Below are positions 7,847 through 16,462 of a DNA stretch of 64,000 nucleotides, in pieces. The translations under genes were made by a program, and so were the position numbers. Position 1 is the stretch's first letter. The number at the start of each line of letters is the position of its first letter. Origin of the DNA: Rhodoferax lithotrophicus (GTDB lineage: Bacteria; Pseudomonadota; Gammaproteobacteria; Burkholderiales; Burkholderiaceae_C); contig NZ_AP024238.1 of the NCBI RefSeq assembly GCF_019973615.1, forward strand, positions 4,237,989 to 4,301,988, read 5' to 3'. The notes under the pieces are model-generated. The model ran no database searches. It worked only from the letters and a program-made list of their open reading frames with translations, and had not been told where the DNA came from.

Positions 7847-9058
7847 TCAAGCTGGCGCACTGACTCTGACGCGGCTGGCCAGCCACAGTCCCACCAACGA
7901 GGCCATGCCCGTCACCATCCAGGTCATCTGCCAACCACCCACCTGCGCCGCCACCCAGGCCACCAGAGGCGGGCCCAAAAACTGCCCGGTGGCCGAACAT
8001 TGCTGAACCCACCCCACTGTGGTGGAGACCGTGTGCTCGTTCGGAGCCACCCGCACCGCCAGCGAAAACAGGGTTCCAGGCACCACGCCACCAATCGCCG
8101 AGAACAAAATGACTGCCACATAACGCAGCAAGGGCGCATCGGCCGTCAGCGTGCTGAAGGCCAAAAATGTCGTCATCGCCATACATACAAAGCCGATGTA
8201 CAACAGCCGCCTGGCACACCAGCCCCGATGCAGAAGGATGCCGGCACCAATATTGCCAATCACATTCACCGCACACACCAATGCCGTCAAAGCACCCGCC
8301 TTGGGGCCGCTCACACCCGACTGCGCGTAGACAGAAGGCAAAAAACCAACCACAGCCAGCCACTGGCTGGAATACATGGAAAAAGCCATAGCCACCAGCC
8401 AGGGACCGGAACGGGTGAGTGTGATGTGCAGGCGATGTGTCCATGGGGCGAAGGGGTGATCGGTCACCGCCACATGACCCGCATCGCGTGACCGTCGCAG
8501 CGCATCGGGGGCAACGGTCACCACCAGTCCAACAGCCATGACAGCAGACAGCCCGCCCAGCATGCCCCACCAGATTTGCCAGCCCATGGCATTCATGACC
8601 ATGGGCCCGCACAGCAAAGCCAGTGCGGCCCCCGTGGGCATGTAGGTTCCCCACAACCCGAGGTACTGGGGTAACTTCCGGGTGCTAACCAACCGGCGGA
8701 TCAAGCTGGGTGCGGGAAGCACCACCAGCAGGAAACCCAGTCCTTCCAGTGCCCGCAGCACCAACAAATCGGCAGGCTGGCGAGCCCACATACCCGCCAG
8801 ACTGGCTGCACACAAGATGATTTGGCCCAACACCATGCTGCGGCGCAGGCCCATACCATCAGCAACAACCCCCACCAATACCCCCAGCAACATGCCAGCC
8901 AGTTGCACCATGGAGAGCAAGAACCCGGCCTCTACCAGCGTGACACCCAGTGCCTCGCGCAGCACCGGAATGGCCGGGGGTATCTTGCCAATGTGCAAGG
9001 CAGCCACAATTCCCGCCAGAACGACGGTGGAAGCTGCGCGGTTGGTCAACGTTTTCAA
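7847..9058 (-). CDS. MFS transporter, CynX/NimT-like
   Basis: Integral inner-membrane permease of about 403 aa with roughly twelve hydrophobic segments. A typical loop 2-3 signature follows helix 2 (GVVADGMGLRRSMV). I prefer a TTG start at 9058 (translated LKTLTNRAAST) because AAAGGAG lies 8 bases before it, while the upstream ATG at 9118 has no such site and adds charged residues before helix 1. Substrate unknown. It precedes kynU on the same strand, so a role in exporting or importing a tryptophan breakdown product is possible but unproven. Confidence 0.8.
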   Translation of the reverse strand: MKTLTNRAASTVVLAGIVAALHIGKIPPAIPVLREALGVTLVEAGFLLSMVQLAGMLLGVLVGVVADGMGLRRSMVLGQIILCAASLAGMWARQPADLLVLRALEGLGFLLVVLPAPSLIRRLVSTRKLPQYLGLWGTYMPTGAALALLCGPMVMNAMGWQIWWGMLGGLSAVMAVGLVVTVAPDALRRSRDAGHVAVTDHPFAPWTHRLHITLTRSGPWLVAMAFSMYSSQWLAVVGFLPSVYAQSGVSGPKAGALTALVCAVNVIGNIGAGILLHRGWCARRLLYIGFVCMAMTTFLAFSTLTADAPLLRYVAVILFSAIGGVVPGTLFSLAVRVAPNEHTVSTTVGWVQQCSATGQFLGPPLVAWVAAQVGGWQMTWMVTGMASLVGLWLASRVRVSAPA

Positions 9059-9262
9059 AAGGTCTGCTCCTTTGTTCCTTTGTATTGGGTGGTCATGTCG
9101 GAAAGCTCCCATCCGCATCCATGATGCACCCGACTTTAGCCGCTACCCACCGCTCACAGATACAGTCCATCCATCGATGAATCCGCCCTGCCCTGGTCGG
9201 TTTAACATGCTGTTCCCTTCATCGTGCGCATGTCAGCGCCCCGTACCGCGAAAGGAATACCC

Positions 9263-10138
9263 ATGAGCACCATCCACACACCCCATGTTGAGCACTCACG
9301 CCATGTCGAACAGCTGATAACGGGCCAGGCAACATCCGATGGCGCGGGGGTCAAACTAACGCGGGTTCTGACTCAAAACCTTCAGCATCGACTTGACCCC
9401 TTTCTGATGCTGGATGCCTTTGGCAGCGACAAGGCCGACGACTACATCGCCGGTTTCCCGGACCACCCCCACCGCGGCTTTGAGACCGTGACTTACATGA
9501 TTGCCGGACGCATGATGCACCGTGACAGTGCAGGCCACGAAGGCCTGCTTGAAAACGGTGGCGTGCAGTGGATGACGGCTGGCAAAGGCGTGATCCATTC
9601 CGAGATTCCGCAGCAGGAAGAGGGCGTGATGGAGGGTTTCCAGCTCTGGCTGAACCTGCCGCAGCAAGAGAAGATGCGTTTGCCGTGGTATCGCGACTTC
9701 AAGAACGCCGAGCTGCCGCAGTTTGAAACAGAAGCGGGCGTGGCCGTCACCGTGATTGCCGGTGAAAGCCATGGCATTGAAGGTGCCGTCACACGCCCTG
9801 CCACACAGCCCAATTATCTGGATCTGCACTTGCCCGCTGGTGCACACTTCGCCCAAAAACTGCCGGCGAGCCACAACGCTTTTATCTACGTCTACCGCGG
9901 CGAAGTCAGCATTATGGGCCGGGCTGTACCCGTGCAGCGCATGGCTATCCTGAACAACGACCCCCTGACCGATGGCGTGGTGATCGAGGCCAATGCAGCC
10001 GCCAAAGTGCTGCTGATTTCGGGCCTCCCACTGAAAGAACCCATTGTTCAATATGGCCCGTTTGTGATGAACTCCAAGAATGAGATTTACCAGGCGCTGA
10101 GCGATTTCCGTGATGGCCGCCTGGCTGAAATCGCCTGA
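9263..10138 (+). CDS. Pirin family protein (YhhW-like)
   Basis: Bicupin protein of 291 aa. The N-terminal cupin has FPDHPHRGFETVTYMI and GGVQWMTAGKGVIHSE, which supply the metal-binding His and Glu residues of the pirin/quercetinase fold. AAAGGAA lies 5 bases before the chosen ATG (MSTIHTPHV). Related proteins show quercetin 2,3-dioxygenase activity in vitro, but the physiological role is usually unknown. It stands alone on the plus strand, and a 9-bp stem hairpin follows the stop. Confidence 0.88.
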   Translation: MSTIHTPHVEHSRHVEQLITGQATSDGAGVKLTRVLTQNLQHRLDPFLMLDAFGSDKADDYIAGFPDHPHRGFETVTYMIAGRMMHRDSAGHEGLLENGGVQWMTAGKGVIHSEIPQQEEGVMEGFQLWLNLPQQEKMRLPWYRDFKNAELPQFETEAGVAVTVIAGESHGIEGAVTRPATQPNYLDLHLPAGAHFAQKLPASHNAFIYVYRGEVSIMGRAVPVQRMAILNNDPLTDGVVIEANAAAKVLLISGLPLKEPIVQYGPFVMNSKNEIYQALSDFRDGRLAEIA

Positions 10139-10146
10139 CGGGGACT

Positions 10147-10181
10147 CCTCTCGCCCGCGATCTGCCCTGTCAGGCGAGAGG
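10147..10181 (+). terminator. Hairpin after pirin gene
   Basis: CCTCTCGCC and GGCGAGAGG form a perfect 9-bp stem with a 17-base loop. No T-run follows, so termination is only probable. Confidence 0.35.
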
Positions 10182-10230
10182 GTGGTTTGTGGTCGCTGCC
10201 ATTTGAATCGTCGCGGATATTCTGCGGTTT

Positions 10231-10860
10231 TCAGTTGCTCCGTTTGAATAGCGCCAGCAACGAGCCGGCCAGCACAAACAAGCTACCAAAAATGCGGTTC
10301 ATGGCGCGAATGTGATGCGACTCCTTCAGCGCACCCAACACCCGTGAAGCCAGCGCGGTGTAGCCGGACATCACCACCATATCGGTCAATGCCAGTGTCG
10401 TACCGATGATCAGGTACTGCGGCAACAGTGGTTGACTCACATCAATGAACTGCGGCACCACCGCCAGCAAAAACACAGTACCTTTGGGGTTGACCACATT
10501 GATCATCCAGGCGCGCAGAACGAGTCGGCGCTGGGTGACGACTTCCTGGCTGTCTGAGAGCGCCACCATGGGCCGCGCGGGTGCACGCCACTGCTGGATA
10601 CCCAGCCAAACCAGATACCCAACCCCTAGCCACTTGACCACAGTGAAGGCGGTAGCGGAAGCACCGATCAACGCGCCCAAACCCACCCCAACAATCAGCA
10701 ACTGCGACCAAATGCCCAGCACCAAGCCAATAATGATGACGTAGCCATACCGAAAGCCGTGATTCAACCCTGCACTCATTGCGGCAATGGCGCCCGGCCC
10801 AGGCGAGATGCTGATCGCCCAGGAAGCCGCAAAAAAAGTCAACCAGGTAGAAAATTCCAT
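10231..10860 (-). CDS. LysE/RhtB-family amino acid exporter
   Basis: Inner-membrane exporter of 209 aa. The family N-terminus is clear: WAISISPGPGAIAAMSAGLNHG with the conserved SPGP turn, followed by about five further hydrophobic segments and the middle motif NPKGTVFLLAVVPQF. RhtB-type proteins export homoserine, threonine or related amino acids; the substrate cannot be told here. It lies downstream of htpX on the same strand, separated by a terminator-like hairpin, so it is probably transcribed on its own. Confidence 0.88.
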   Translation of the reverse strand: MEFSTWLTFFAASWAISISPGPGAIAAMSAGLNHGFRYGYVIIIGLVLGIWSQLLIVGVGLGALIGASATAFTVVKWLGVGYLVWLGIQQWRAPARPMVALSDSQEVVTQRRLVLRAWMINVVNPKGTVFLLAVVPQFIDVSQPLLPQYLIIGTTLALTDMVVMSGYTALASRVLGALKESHHIRAMNRIFGSLFVLAGSLLALFKRSN

Positions 10861-10871
10861 GACACAGAAAG

Positions 10872-10900
10872 TTTAAAGGGCGACCCACTGGATCGCCCTT
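10872..10900 (-). terminator. Probable terminator after htpX
   Basis: Read on the minus strand, AAGGGCGA and TCGCCCTT form an 8-bp stem with a 9-base loop followed by a short T-rich tail (TTTAAACTTT). Confidence 0.45.
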
Positions 10901-10939
10901 GTTACGGGGTAGTCAGGCCGATTGGCCCGAGATCAAGAC

Positions 10940-11815
10940 TCAAGCCTGTGCGTTTTGCAGGGCTGAAATACGGTCTTCAATCGGTGGGTGAGTGGAGAAC
11001 AATTGGCCAATGCCACCGGCAATACCAAAGGCCGCCACACTCTTGGGTAATTCACCCGGATGCATGCCCCCCAGACGCGCCAAGGCGTTGATCATCGGCT
11101 GACGGCGGCCCATCAGTTGTGCCGCACCAGCATCGGCGCGGAACTCACGATGGCGGCTGAACCAGGCCACCACCATGGCAGCGGCAAAACCCAGCACGAT
11201 GTCGAGCACGAGGGTGGTGACCATGTAGCCAATGCCGGGGCCGCTGCTTTCACTGTCGCCCTTGCGCAGGAAACTGTCCACGGCGTAACCAATCACACGG
11301 CTCAGGAACACCACAAAGGTGTTCATCACGCCCTGGATCAGCGTCATGGTGACCATGTCGCCATTGGCCACGTGCGCCACTTCGTGGGCGATCACGGCCT
11401 CAATTTCTTCATGTGTCATGCCTTGCAGCAAACCGGTGCTGACCGCCACCAAGGCAGAGTTTTTGAATGCGCCGGTGGCAAAGGCATTCGGGTCACCTTC
11501 AAAAATACCGACTTCAGGCATGCCAATGCCGGCTTTTTCGGCCAGTTTTTGCACGGTGTTGACGATCCAGGCCTCATCGGCATTGGCGGGCTGATTAATC
11601 ACACGCACGCCAGATGTCCATTTGGCCATGGGTTTGCTGATCAGCAGGGAGATGATGGCACCACCAAAACCCATGATCAGCGCAAAGCCCAGCAGCGCGC
11701 CCAGATTCAAGCCATTGGCAGTCAGGTACCTGTTCACCCCCAGCAGGCTGGCCACAATGCCCAGCACCGCCACCACCAGCACATTGGTCAGTACAAACAA
11801 AATGATGCGTTTCAT
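10940..11815 (-). CDS. htpX: Membrane zinc protease HtpX
   Basis: M48 metalloprotease of the cytoplasmic membrane that helps degrade misfolded membrane proteins. Two hydrophobic helices occupy the first 55 residues (IILFVLTNVLVVAVLGIVAS; LGALLGFALIMGFGGAI). The zinc motif HEVAH sits in EAVIAHEVAHVANGD, with the third ligand expected in HREFRADAGAA. At 291 aa the length is typical. It is monocistronic by appearance. Confidence 0.95.
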   Translation of the reverse strand: MKRIILFVLTNVLVVAVLGIVASLLGVNRYLTANGLNLGALLGFALIMGFGGAIISLLISKPMAKWTSGVRVINQPANADEAWIVNTVQKLAEKAGIGMPEVGIFEGDPNAFATGAFKNSALVAVSTGLLQGMTHEEIEAVIAHEVAHVANGDMVTMTLIQGVMNTFVVFLSRVIGYAVDSFLRKGDSESSGPGIGYMVTTLVLDIVLGFAAAMVVAWFSRHREFRADAGAAQLMGRRQPMINALARLGGMHPGELPKSVAAFGIAGGIGQLFSTHPPIEDRISALQNAQA

Positions 11816-11925
11816 GATTTCCTTTGAAAAAACAAGCGGCTTGGCCGCGAGATGGCGTGAATGGTAGTGGTGATCGGCAAAATTTCAACGCTTTTCAGGC
11901 GCAATTCCCTACAGAGATTGACGAT

Positions 11926-12750
11926 TTATCCAGCCATGATCACTTGGGTTCTGGCGGCTCTGAACACGCTGGTATCGTCGTAGAAGCTTGGTGTCTGATT
12001 GGCAGGCCACCACCCTGGCACGCCCAGAACAGGCAAATGCGCAAATGGCTTGCTGGCGAGTTTTTCAGCACTTAGGCTATCAGCCACCCAGAAGTCCATA
12101 TCTGCTATGCAATCAGTAGCTGGATGCGCCCTATACACATGGGCTGTGATCGATTTTCTTGGGTAAACCAATTTTTCAAGCAAGGCATGACCAAACAACA
12201 CCAAAGTGGTGTCGGCCCACTGCGGGCGCAAGTCAACAAACACCCGCCGCCAGTTTTTGGCCAACAAGGCTTCCCACAGCTCGTCGGGGGCACGCATCAG
12301 CGCCGCGTTTTCATCAAACAGGGTCAATGCATCCCGTGCCGGGCCACGCACGGGCGCAATACCAGTCTTGGCAATTTGGGCTACATGCAGGTGGTTCAGT
12401 CGCTGCTTGATCAGCGGGAAGTGCAGCCAGGCCAAGCCATTAAAAAAATCGTGCAAACCTTCTCTTGTGGGGCACTGAGCGCTATCAAAAATATACTGTT
12501 CATAAGCCTGACCTGCAGGCAGATCGGCTTGAGGTACAAACCGAATGGGCACAGGCCTGGAATCAGGCCAAGCGCTTTGCGTGGCCAGATTGAGTGCCGC
12601 AGGTTGTGCCCCCAAGACAGAGACACGCCGCGCAATGGGTTCTCCCATATTGCGCCATGGCGACAACCAGGGTGCACTCCAATCGATGCAGGCAAGATCT
12701 TGACCCAAGGGCTGCACCCCATGCACCAAACCACGGGTAGCCACTGTCAC
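11926..12750 (-). CDS. DUF3025 domain protein
   Basis: A 274-residue protein matching the DUF3025 family as I know it; function unknown. Conserved-looking parts include YEQYIFDSAQCPTREGLHDF, NGLAWLHFPLIKQRLN and the acidic-aromatic tail region. I place the start at a GTG that begins one base after the pyrC stop (TGATGTG), giving VTVATRGLVHG; longer frames only overlap pyrC. The tight junction with pyrC implies cotranscription and coupled translation. A small stretch near 12481 (GCTATCAAAAATATA) resembles the AT-rich repeat. Confidence 0.7.
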   Translation of the reverse strand: MTVATRGLVHGVQPLGQDLACIDWSAPWLSPWRNMGEPIARRVSVLGAQPAALNLATQSAWPDSRPVPIRFVPQADLPAGQAYEQYIFDSAQCPTREGLHDFFNGLAWLHFPLIKQRLNHLHVAQIAKTGIAPVRGPARDALTLFDENAALMRAPDELWEALLAKNWRRVFVDLRPQWADTTLVLFGHALLEKLVYPRKSITAHVYRAHPATDCIADMDFWVADSLSAEKLASKPFAHLPVLGVPGWWPANQTPSFYDDTSVFRAARTQVIMAG

Positions 12751-12751
12751 A

Positions 12752-13789
12752 TCAATGCTCAGCGATGACCCGCCACGGTAACACCTCACCGCTGCACAAA
12801 GGTTTGAGTTCGGCTTGACCAAAAGCAAAACTGGTCGGTGTGATCCAGCTTTCACGGGCCAGCGTGAGTGTGCCGGTGTTGCGCGGCAAGCCGTAAAAAT
12901 CGGCCCCGTTGAAGCTGGCAAAGGCTTCCAGCTTGTCCAACTTGCCTACCGAATCAAACGCCTGCGCATAAAGCTCCATGGCCGCGTGCGCGGTGTAACA
13001 ACCGGCGCAGCCAGCCGAATGCTCCTTCAGGTGCACCGCGTGGGGGGCACTGTCGGTGCCCAGAAAAAATTTCTTGTTACCGCTGGTCGCCGCTGCAAGC
13101 AGGGCCTGCCGGTGCGTTTCGCGCTTCAACACCGGCAAACAGTAGTAGTGCGGACGGATGCCACCGGTAAAGATGGCATTGCGGTTGAACAGCAGGTGAT
13201 GAGCGGTCAACGTGGCCGCCAAAAAATCATCCGAGGCTTGCACATAGTCAGCCGCCTCTTGGGTCGTGATGTGCTCAAACACAATTTTGAGTTCGGGAAA
13301 ATTTTGGCGCAGCGGAATCAATTGGGTGTCAATAAACACCGCTTCACGGTCAAACAGGTCAATCTCGGGGGAGGTGACCTCGCCGTGAATCAGCAGCGGC
13401 ATGCCCACCCGCTGCATGGCCTCCAGCACCGGGTAGACCTTGCGCATGTCGGTCACCCCGGCATCGCTGTTGGTCGTGGCTCCGGCGGGGTAGAGCTTGA
13501 CGGCGACCAGGCCAGCATCATGTGCTTTGGCGATTTCATCTGCGGGCAGGTTGTCCGTCAGATAAAGCGTCATCAGGGGCACAAACTTCTGTCCTGGGAC
13601 AAGCGCAGAAACGATCCGATCCTTGTAGGCCAGGGCTTGAGCCGTATGGGTCACAGGTGGACGCAAATTCGGCATGATCACCGCACGGGCAAACTGCGCA
13701 GCCGTATGCGGTACCACGGTGTTCAGCGCCTCGCCATCGCGCACATGAAGATGCCAATCATCCGGGCGTGTCAACGTCAATGTTGTCAT
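12752..13789 (-). CDS. pyrC: Dihydroorotase, class II
   Basis: Zinc amidohydrolase that closes carbamoyl-aspartate to dihydroorotate in pyrimidine synthesis. DDWHLHVRDG supplies the first metal His pair, AVKLYPAGATTNSD the carbamylated Lys, and TAHHLLFNRNAIFTGG plus LGTDSAPHAVHLKE the remaining metal and catalytic residues. The ATG giving MTTLTLTRPDDWH fits the family (345 aa). It is followed without a gap by the DUF3025 gene. Confidence 0.95.
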   Translation of the reverse strand: MTTLTLTRPDDWHLHVRDGEALNTVVPHTAAQFARAVIMPNLRPPVTHTAQALAYKDRIVSALVPGQKFVPLMTLYLTDNLPADEIAKAHDAGLVAVKLYPAGATTNSDAGVTDMRKVYPVLEAMQRVGMPLLIHGEVTSPEIDLFDREAVFIDTQLIPLRQNFPELKIVFEHITTQEAADYVQASDDFLAATLTAHHLLFNRNAIFTGGIRPHYYCLPVLKRETHRQALLAAATSGNKKFFLGTDSAPHAVHLKEHSAGCAGCYTAHAAMELYAQAFDSVGKLDKLEAFASFNGADFYGLPRNTGTLTLARESWITPTSFAFGQAELKPLCSGEVLPWRVIAEH

Positions 13790-14057
13790 TTGAAAATCTT
13801 GTAAGAGTGGAAGCAGACTTGTACACCAACTCCCGTACTGTGAGAACCTGGCACCGAATACATCAAAGCACATCGATGCTCAAGAAACGATATGTATTTT
13901 TATCCCTTACCAAGGGGCCAACCTGATTTTTTGTAATCTGTCTCGCCCGTCACTTGGAAAAAGTACCCACCAGGACTTACGTACAAAAGCAAATGCACAA
14001 AGAAAAACAGCCTAGAAACTTTTGATTTCTAAGCTGTGTTCTATAACGATGTTGTTA
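13790..14057. other. Intergenic region upstream of pyrC
   Basis: About 270 bp containing the pyrC leader and the 3' flank of tRNA-Arg. I see no further gene, riboswitch or convincing hairpin. Confidence 0.4.
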
Positions 14058-14134
14058 TGGTGCGGCTGGCAGGAATTGAACCCACGACCCCTTGGTTCGT
14101 AGCCAAGTACTCTATCCAACTGAGCTACAGCCGC
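14058..14134 (-). tRNA. tRNA-Arg (anticodon ACG)
   Basis: A 77-nt cloverleaf including an encoded CCA end. Acceptor GCGGCTG pairs with CAGCCGC, the D-arm reads GCTCAGTTGGATAGAG, the anticodon loop is CTACGAA (ACG) and the T-arm holds GGTTCAATTCC. Confidence 0.95.
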
Positions 14135-14425
14135 TAAGCTGTGAATTATACAACGTTTTTTAGTCATCCCCAATCATTACTTGAATCTGCAACCAAAAAG
14201 ATGATGAAATATTCGAGTAACCACAGCACACATGATGATGAAGCAAACGCCTGAGCAGATGACTGACCACTTTCAGAATCGGCATGTCAAATACTTAAGT
14301 TAAAACCTCATCGGATCCATCGGCAAAAAAGTGCCAAAAAGATTACTCTTTGGAAAATTATAGAAATGAAGCATGAAATGTAAAAACGCCCCAGAACCCA
14401 AATGGACTCTGAGGCTTATAAACAA
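14135..14425. other. Intergenic region between two tRNA genes
   Basis: About 290 bp of relatively AT-rich DNA. I find no gene or clear repeat. It should contain the promoter of tRNA-Arg if the two tRNAs are transcribed separately, but no clear -35/-10 pair was picked out. Confidence 0.35.
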
Positions 14426-14502
14426 TGGTAGGCCGTCACAGACTTGAACTGTGGACCAAAGGATTATGAGTCCTCTGCTCTAACCAACTGAGCTAACGGC
14501 CC
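14426..14502 (-). tRNA. tRNA with CAT anticodon (Met, or Ile2 read with lysidine)
   Basis: A 77-nt cloverleaf with encoded CCA. The D-arm is GCTCAGTTGGTTAGAGC, the anticodon loop CTCATAA, the T-arm GTTCAAGTC. The first pair is G1-U72 rather than G-C; the rest of the acceptor pairs normally. The GGCC-type acceptor and TTGGTC variable region look more like elongator Ile2 (CAU, modified by TilS) than elongator Met, but I cannot decide from sequence alone. It lies about 25 bp downstream of hrcA's stop on the same strand. Confidence 0.88.
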
Positions 14503-14526
14503 GACCTAGCCCGTAATTGTAAGGGG

Positions 14527-15531
14527 CTACTTGTGATGGCTCAGCGCATTGCTGACCAATTTAGAGGTGATATCCACAATTTGGATCATCCTGTCATATG
14601 CCATACGCGTAGGCCCCACAACACCCAGCTTCCCAACCACCTGGCCATCTACCTCATAGGGCGCAGTCACGATTGACAAATCTTCAAATGGCACAACTTG
14701 ACTTTCACCACCTATGAAAATGCGTACCCCCTCAGCTTGACCAGTCACATCAAGCAAGCGCATTAGTTGCGCTTTTTGCTCAAAGAGGTCGAAAGCACGA
14801 CGCAAATGCCCCATATCGTGTGAAAAATCGCTCACTGCCAGCAAATTTCTCTCTCCTGAAATCACAACCTCGTCCTGTGTTTCGGACAAAACCTCAGTAT
14901 TTGCAGCAACGGCAGCATTCATCAAGCTGGCAATCTCAACCCTCAAGGAATCAACTTCATTTTTGAGCCGCTCATGAACCTGCTCTATGGTCAAGCCAAC
15001 ATAATTGGCATTCAAATAATTTGCAGCCTCAACCAAATGAGCCTGAGAAAAATCGACTTCAGTAAAAATGACCCTGTTTTGCACATCGCCTTCAGGCGAC
15101 ACAATGATGACGAGCAAGCGACGCTGAGACAAACGCAAAAACTCAATGTGCCGAAACACCGAAGTACGCTTTGGAGCGATCACTACGCCAACAAACTGAG
15201 AAAGATTAGACAGCAAATTGGCCGCGTTAGAAATCACCTTTTGCGGCTGATCTGAGGCCAGACGATGATCCCCTAAATGACCGCGCTGCACTGTCAGCAT
15301 GGTGTCCACAAACAACCTGTAGCCCCGTGCAGTTGGAATACGCCCAGCTGATGTATGCGGACTGGCAATCAGACCCAACTCCTCCAAATCCGACATCACA
15401 TTGCGAATGGTCGCTGGCGAAAGCTCCAAACCCGATGCTCGAGATAAGGTGCGTGACCCCACAGGCTGCCCATCGGCAATATAACGCTCAACAAGCGCTT
15501 TCAACAATAACTTGGCACGGTCATCCAGCAT
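14527..15531 (-). CDS. hrcA: Heat-inducible transcription repressor HrcA
   Basis: Represses heat-shock genes such as groESL and dnaK by binding the CIRCE operator. The N-terminal winged helix (LLLKALVERYIADGQPVGSR, then LSPATIRNVMSDLEELGLI) and the following SPHTSAGRIPTARGYRLFVD are diagnostic; the rest is a GAF-like regulatory domain. At 334 aa it is of normal size. It diverges from nadK with only 28 bp between the start codons, so the two promoters must overlap each other or the coding regions. I saw no CIRCE inverted repeat in this window. Confidence 0.95.
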   Translation of the reverse strand: MLDDRAKLLLKALVERYIADGQPVGSRTLSRASGLELSPATIRNVMSDLEELGLIASPHTSAGRIPTARGYRLFVDTMLTVQRGHLGDHRLASDQPQKVISNAANLLSNLSQFVGVVIAPKRTSVFRHIEFLRLSQRRLLVIIVSPEGDVQNRVIFTEVDFSQAHLVEAANYLNANYVGLTIEQVHERLKNEVDSLRVEIASLMNAAVAANTEVLSETQDEVVISGERNLLAVSDFSHDMGHLRRAFDLFEQKAQLMRLLDVTGQAEGVRIFIGGESQVVPFEDLSIVTAPYEVDGQVVGKLGVVGPTRMAYDRMIQIVDITSKLVSNALSHHK

Positions 15532-15559
15532 CGTTTCATTTTAGTGATGTAATTTACCA

Positions 15560-16462
15560 ATGAAGTCAAATTTCCATCACGTGGCATTGATCGGCAAATA
15601 CCAAACCATTGCTTCGGGGGCCTCCGGAAGCAGTTCTCGCAGCGCGCTGGAGGCCATTCTGCAATTCCTTGAAGACCTGGGCTGTGAGGTAGTCATAGAG
15701 CACGACACGGCCCACAACATGGGTTTGACTGATTATCCAGTTCTGAATGTGGCCCAAATTGGCGCTCGATGCGACCTCGGACTGGTGGTAGGAGGTGACG
15801 GCACCATGCTGGGTATAGGTCGCCAGTTGGCATCGTATGGTGTTCCCTTGATTGGTGTTAACCAAGGGCGATTGGGCTTCATTACTGATATTCCCTATGA
15901 CAGTTTCTCTGACAACCTTGCACGGATGTTGCGCGGCGAATACGAAGAAGACCACCGCAGCCTGATCAATGCAAGGGTGATCCGAGATGGTCATTGCGTT
16001 TACAGGGCGATGGCCATGAACGACGTGGTCGTCAATCGGGGAGCAACATCCGGCATGGTGGAACTTCGCGTTGAAGTGGACGGCCATTTTGTTGCCAACC
16101 AGCGTGCGGATGGGTTGATCATTGCAACACCCACGGGCTCCACCGCTTATGCATTGTCTTCCGGCGGTCCGTTGCTGCATCCATCGATTCCAGGCTGGGT
16201 AATGGTGCCGATTGCACCACATACACTATCAAATAGACCTATTGTGCTTGCTAATACGTCACGAATAGCTATTGAAATAGTAGCAGGAAGGGATGCTAGC
16301 GCCAGTTTTGACATGCAATCTCTGGCTTCTTTGATGCATGGTGACCGCATTGAAGTGGAACGATCTGAACACCATGTGCGCTTCCTCCACCCTAAAGGCT
16401 GGTCTTACTTTGATACTTTACGGGAAAAATTGCACTGGAACGAAGGAGTAACCCCCACGTGA
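15560..16462 (+). CDS. nadK: NAD kinase
   Basis: Phosphorylates NAD to NADP. The GGDGTML motif lies in LVVGGDGTMLGIGRQL, followed by GVNQGRLGFITDI and ATPTGSTAYALSSGGPL, the substrate-binding segments of the family. The 300-aa length is normal. It heads a nadK-recN-rapZ run; the stop overlaps the recN start in GTGA. A 57-bp stretch coding for LSNRPIVLANTSRIAIEIVA matches the dispersed AT-rich repeat, yet the protein keeps the usual family spacing there. Confidence 0.95.
   Translation: MKSNFHHVALIGKYQTIASGASGSSSRSALEAILQFLEDLGCEVVIEHDTAHNMGLTDYPVLNVAQIGARCDLGLVVGGDGTMLGIGRQLASYGVPLIGVNQGRLGFITDIPYDSFSDNLARMLRGEYEEDHRSLINARVIRDGHCVYRAMAMNDVVVNRGATSGMVELRVEVDGHFVANQRADGLIIATPTGSTAYALSSGGPLLHPSIPGWVMVPIAPHTLSNRPIVLANTSRIAIEIVAGRDASASFDMQSLASLMHGDRIEVERSEHHVRFLHPKGWSYFDTLREKLHWNEGVTPT
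16228..16284 (-). repeat. AT-rich dispersed repeat, copy 4 (inside nadK)
   Basis: ATCAAATAGACCTATTGTGC ... AATAGCTATTGAAATAGTAGC (last part shortened here by its final base group) aligns across the full 57 bp with copy 3, with both ends well conserved and the middle degenerate. Confidence 0.65.

Noticed and set aside
6535..7863. 442-codon plus-strand frame opposite kynU
   Set aside because: It is an antisense shadow of kynureninase, with the His/Gln/Arg-rich composition typical of such frames.
12479..12512. Partial repeat copy in the DUF3025 gene
   Set aside because: GCTATCAAAAATATA fits the left end, but the rest is lost, so I did not list it as a repeat.
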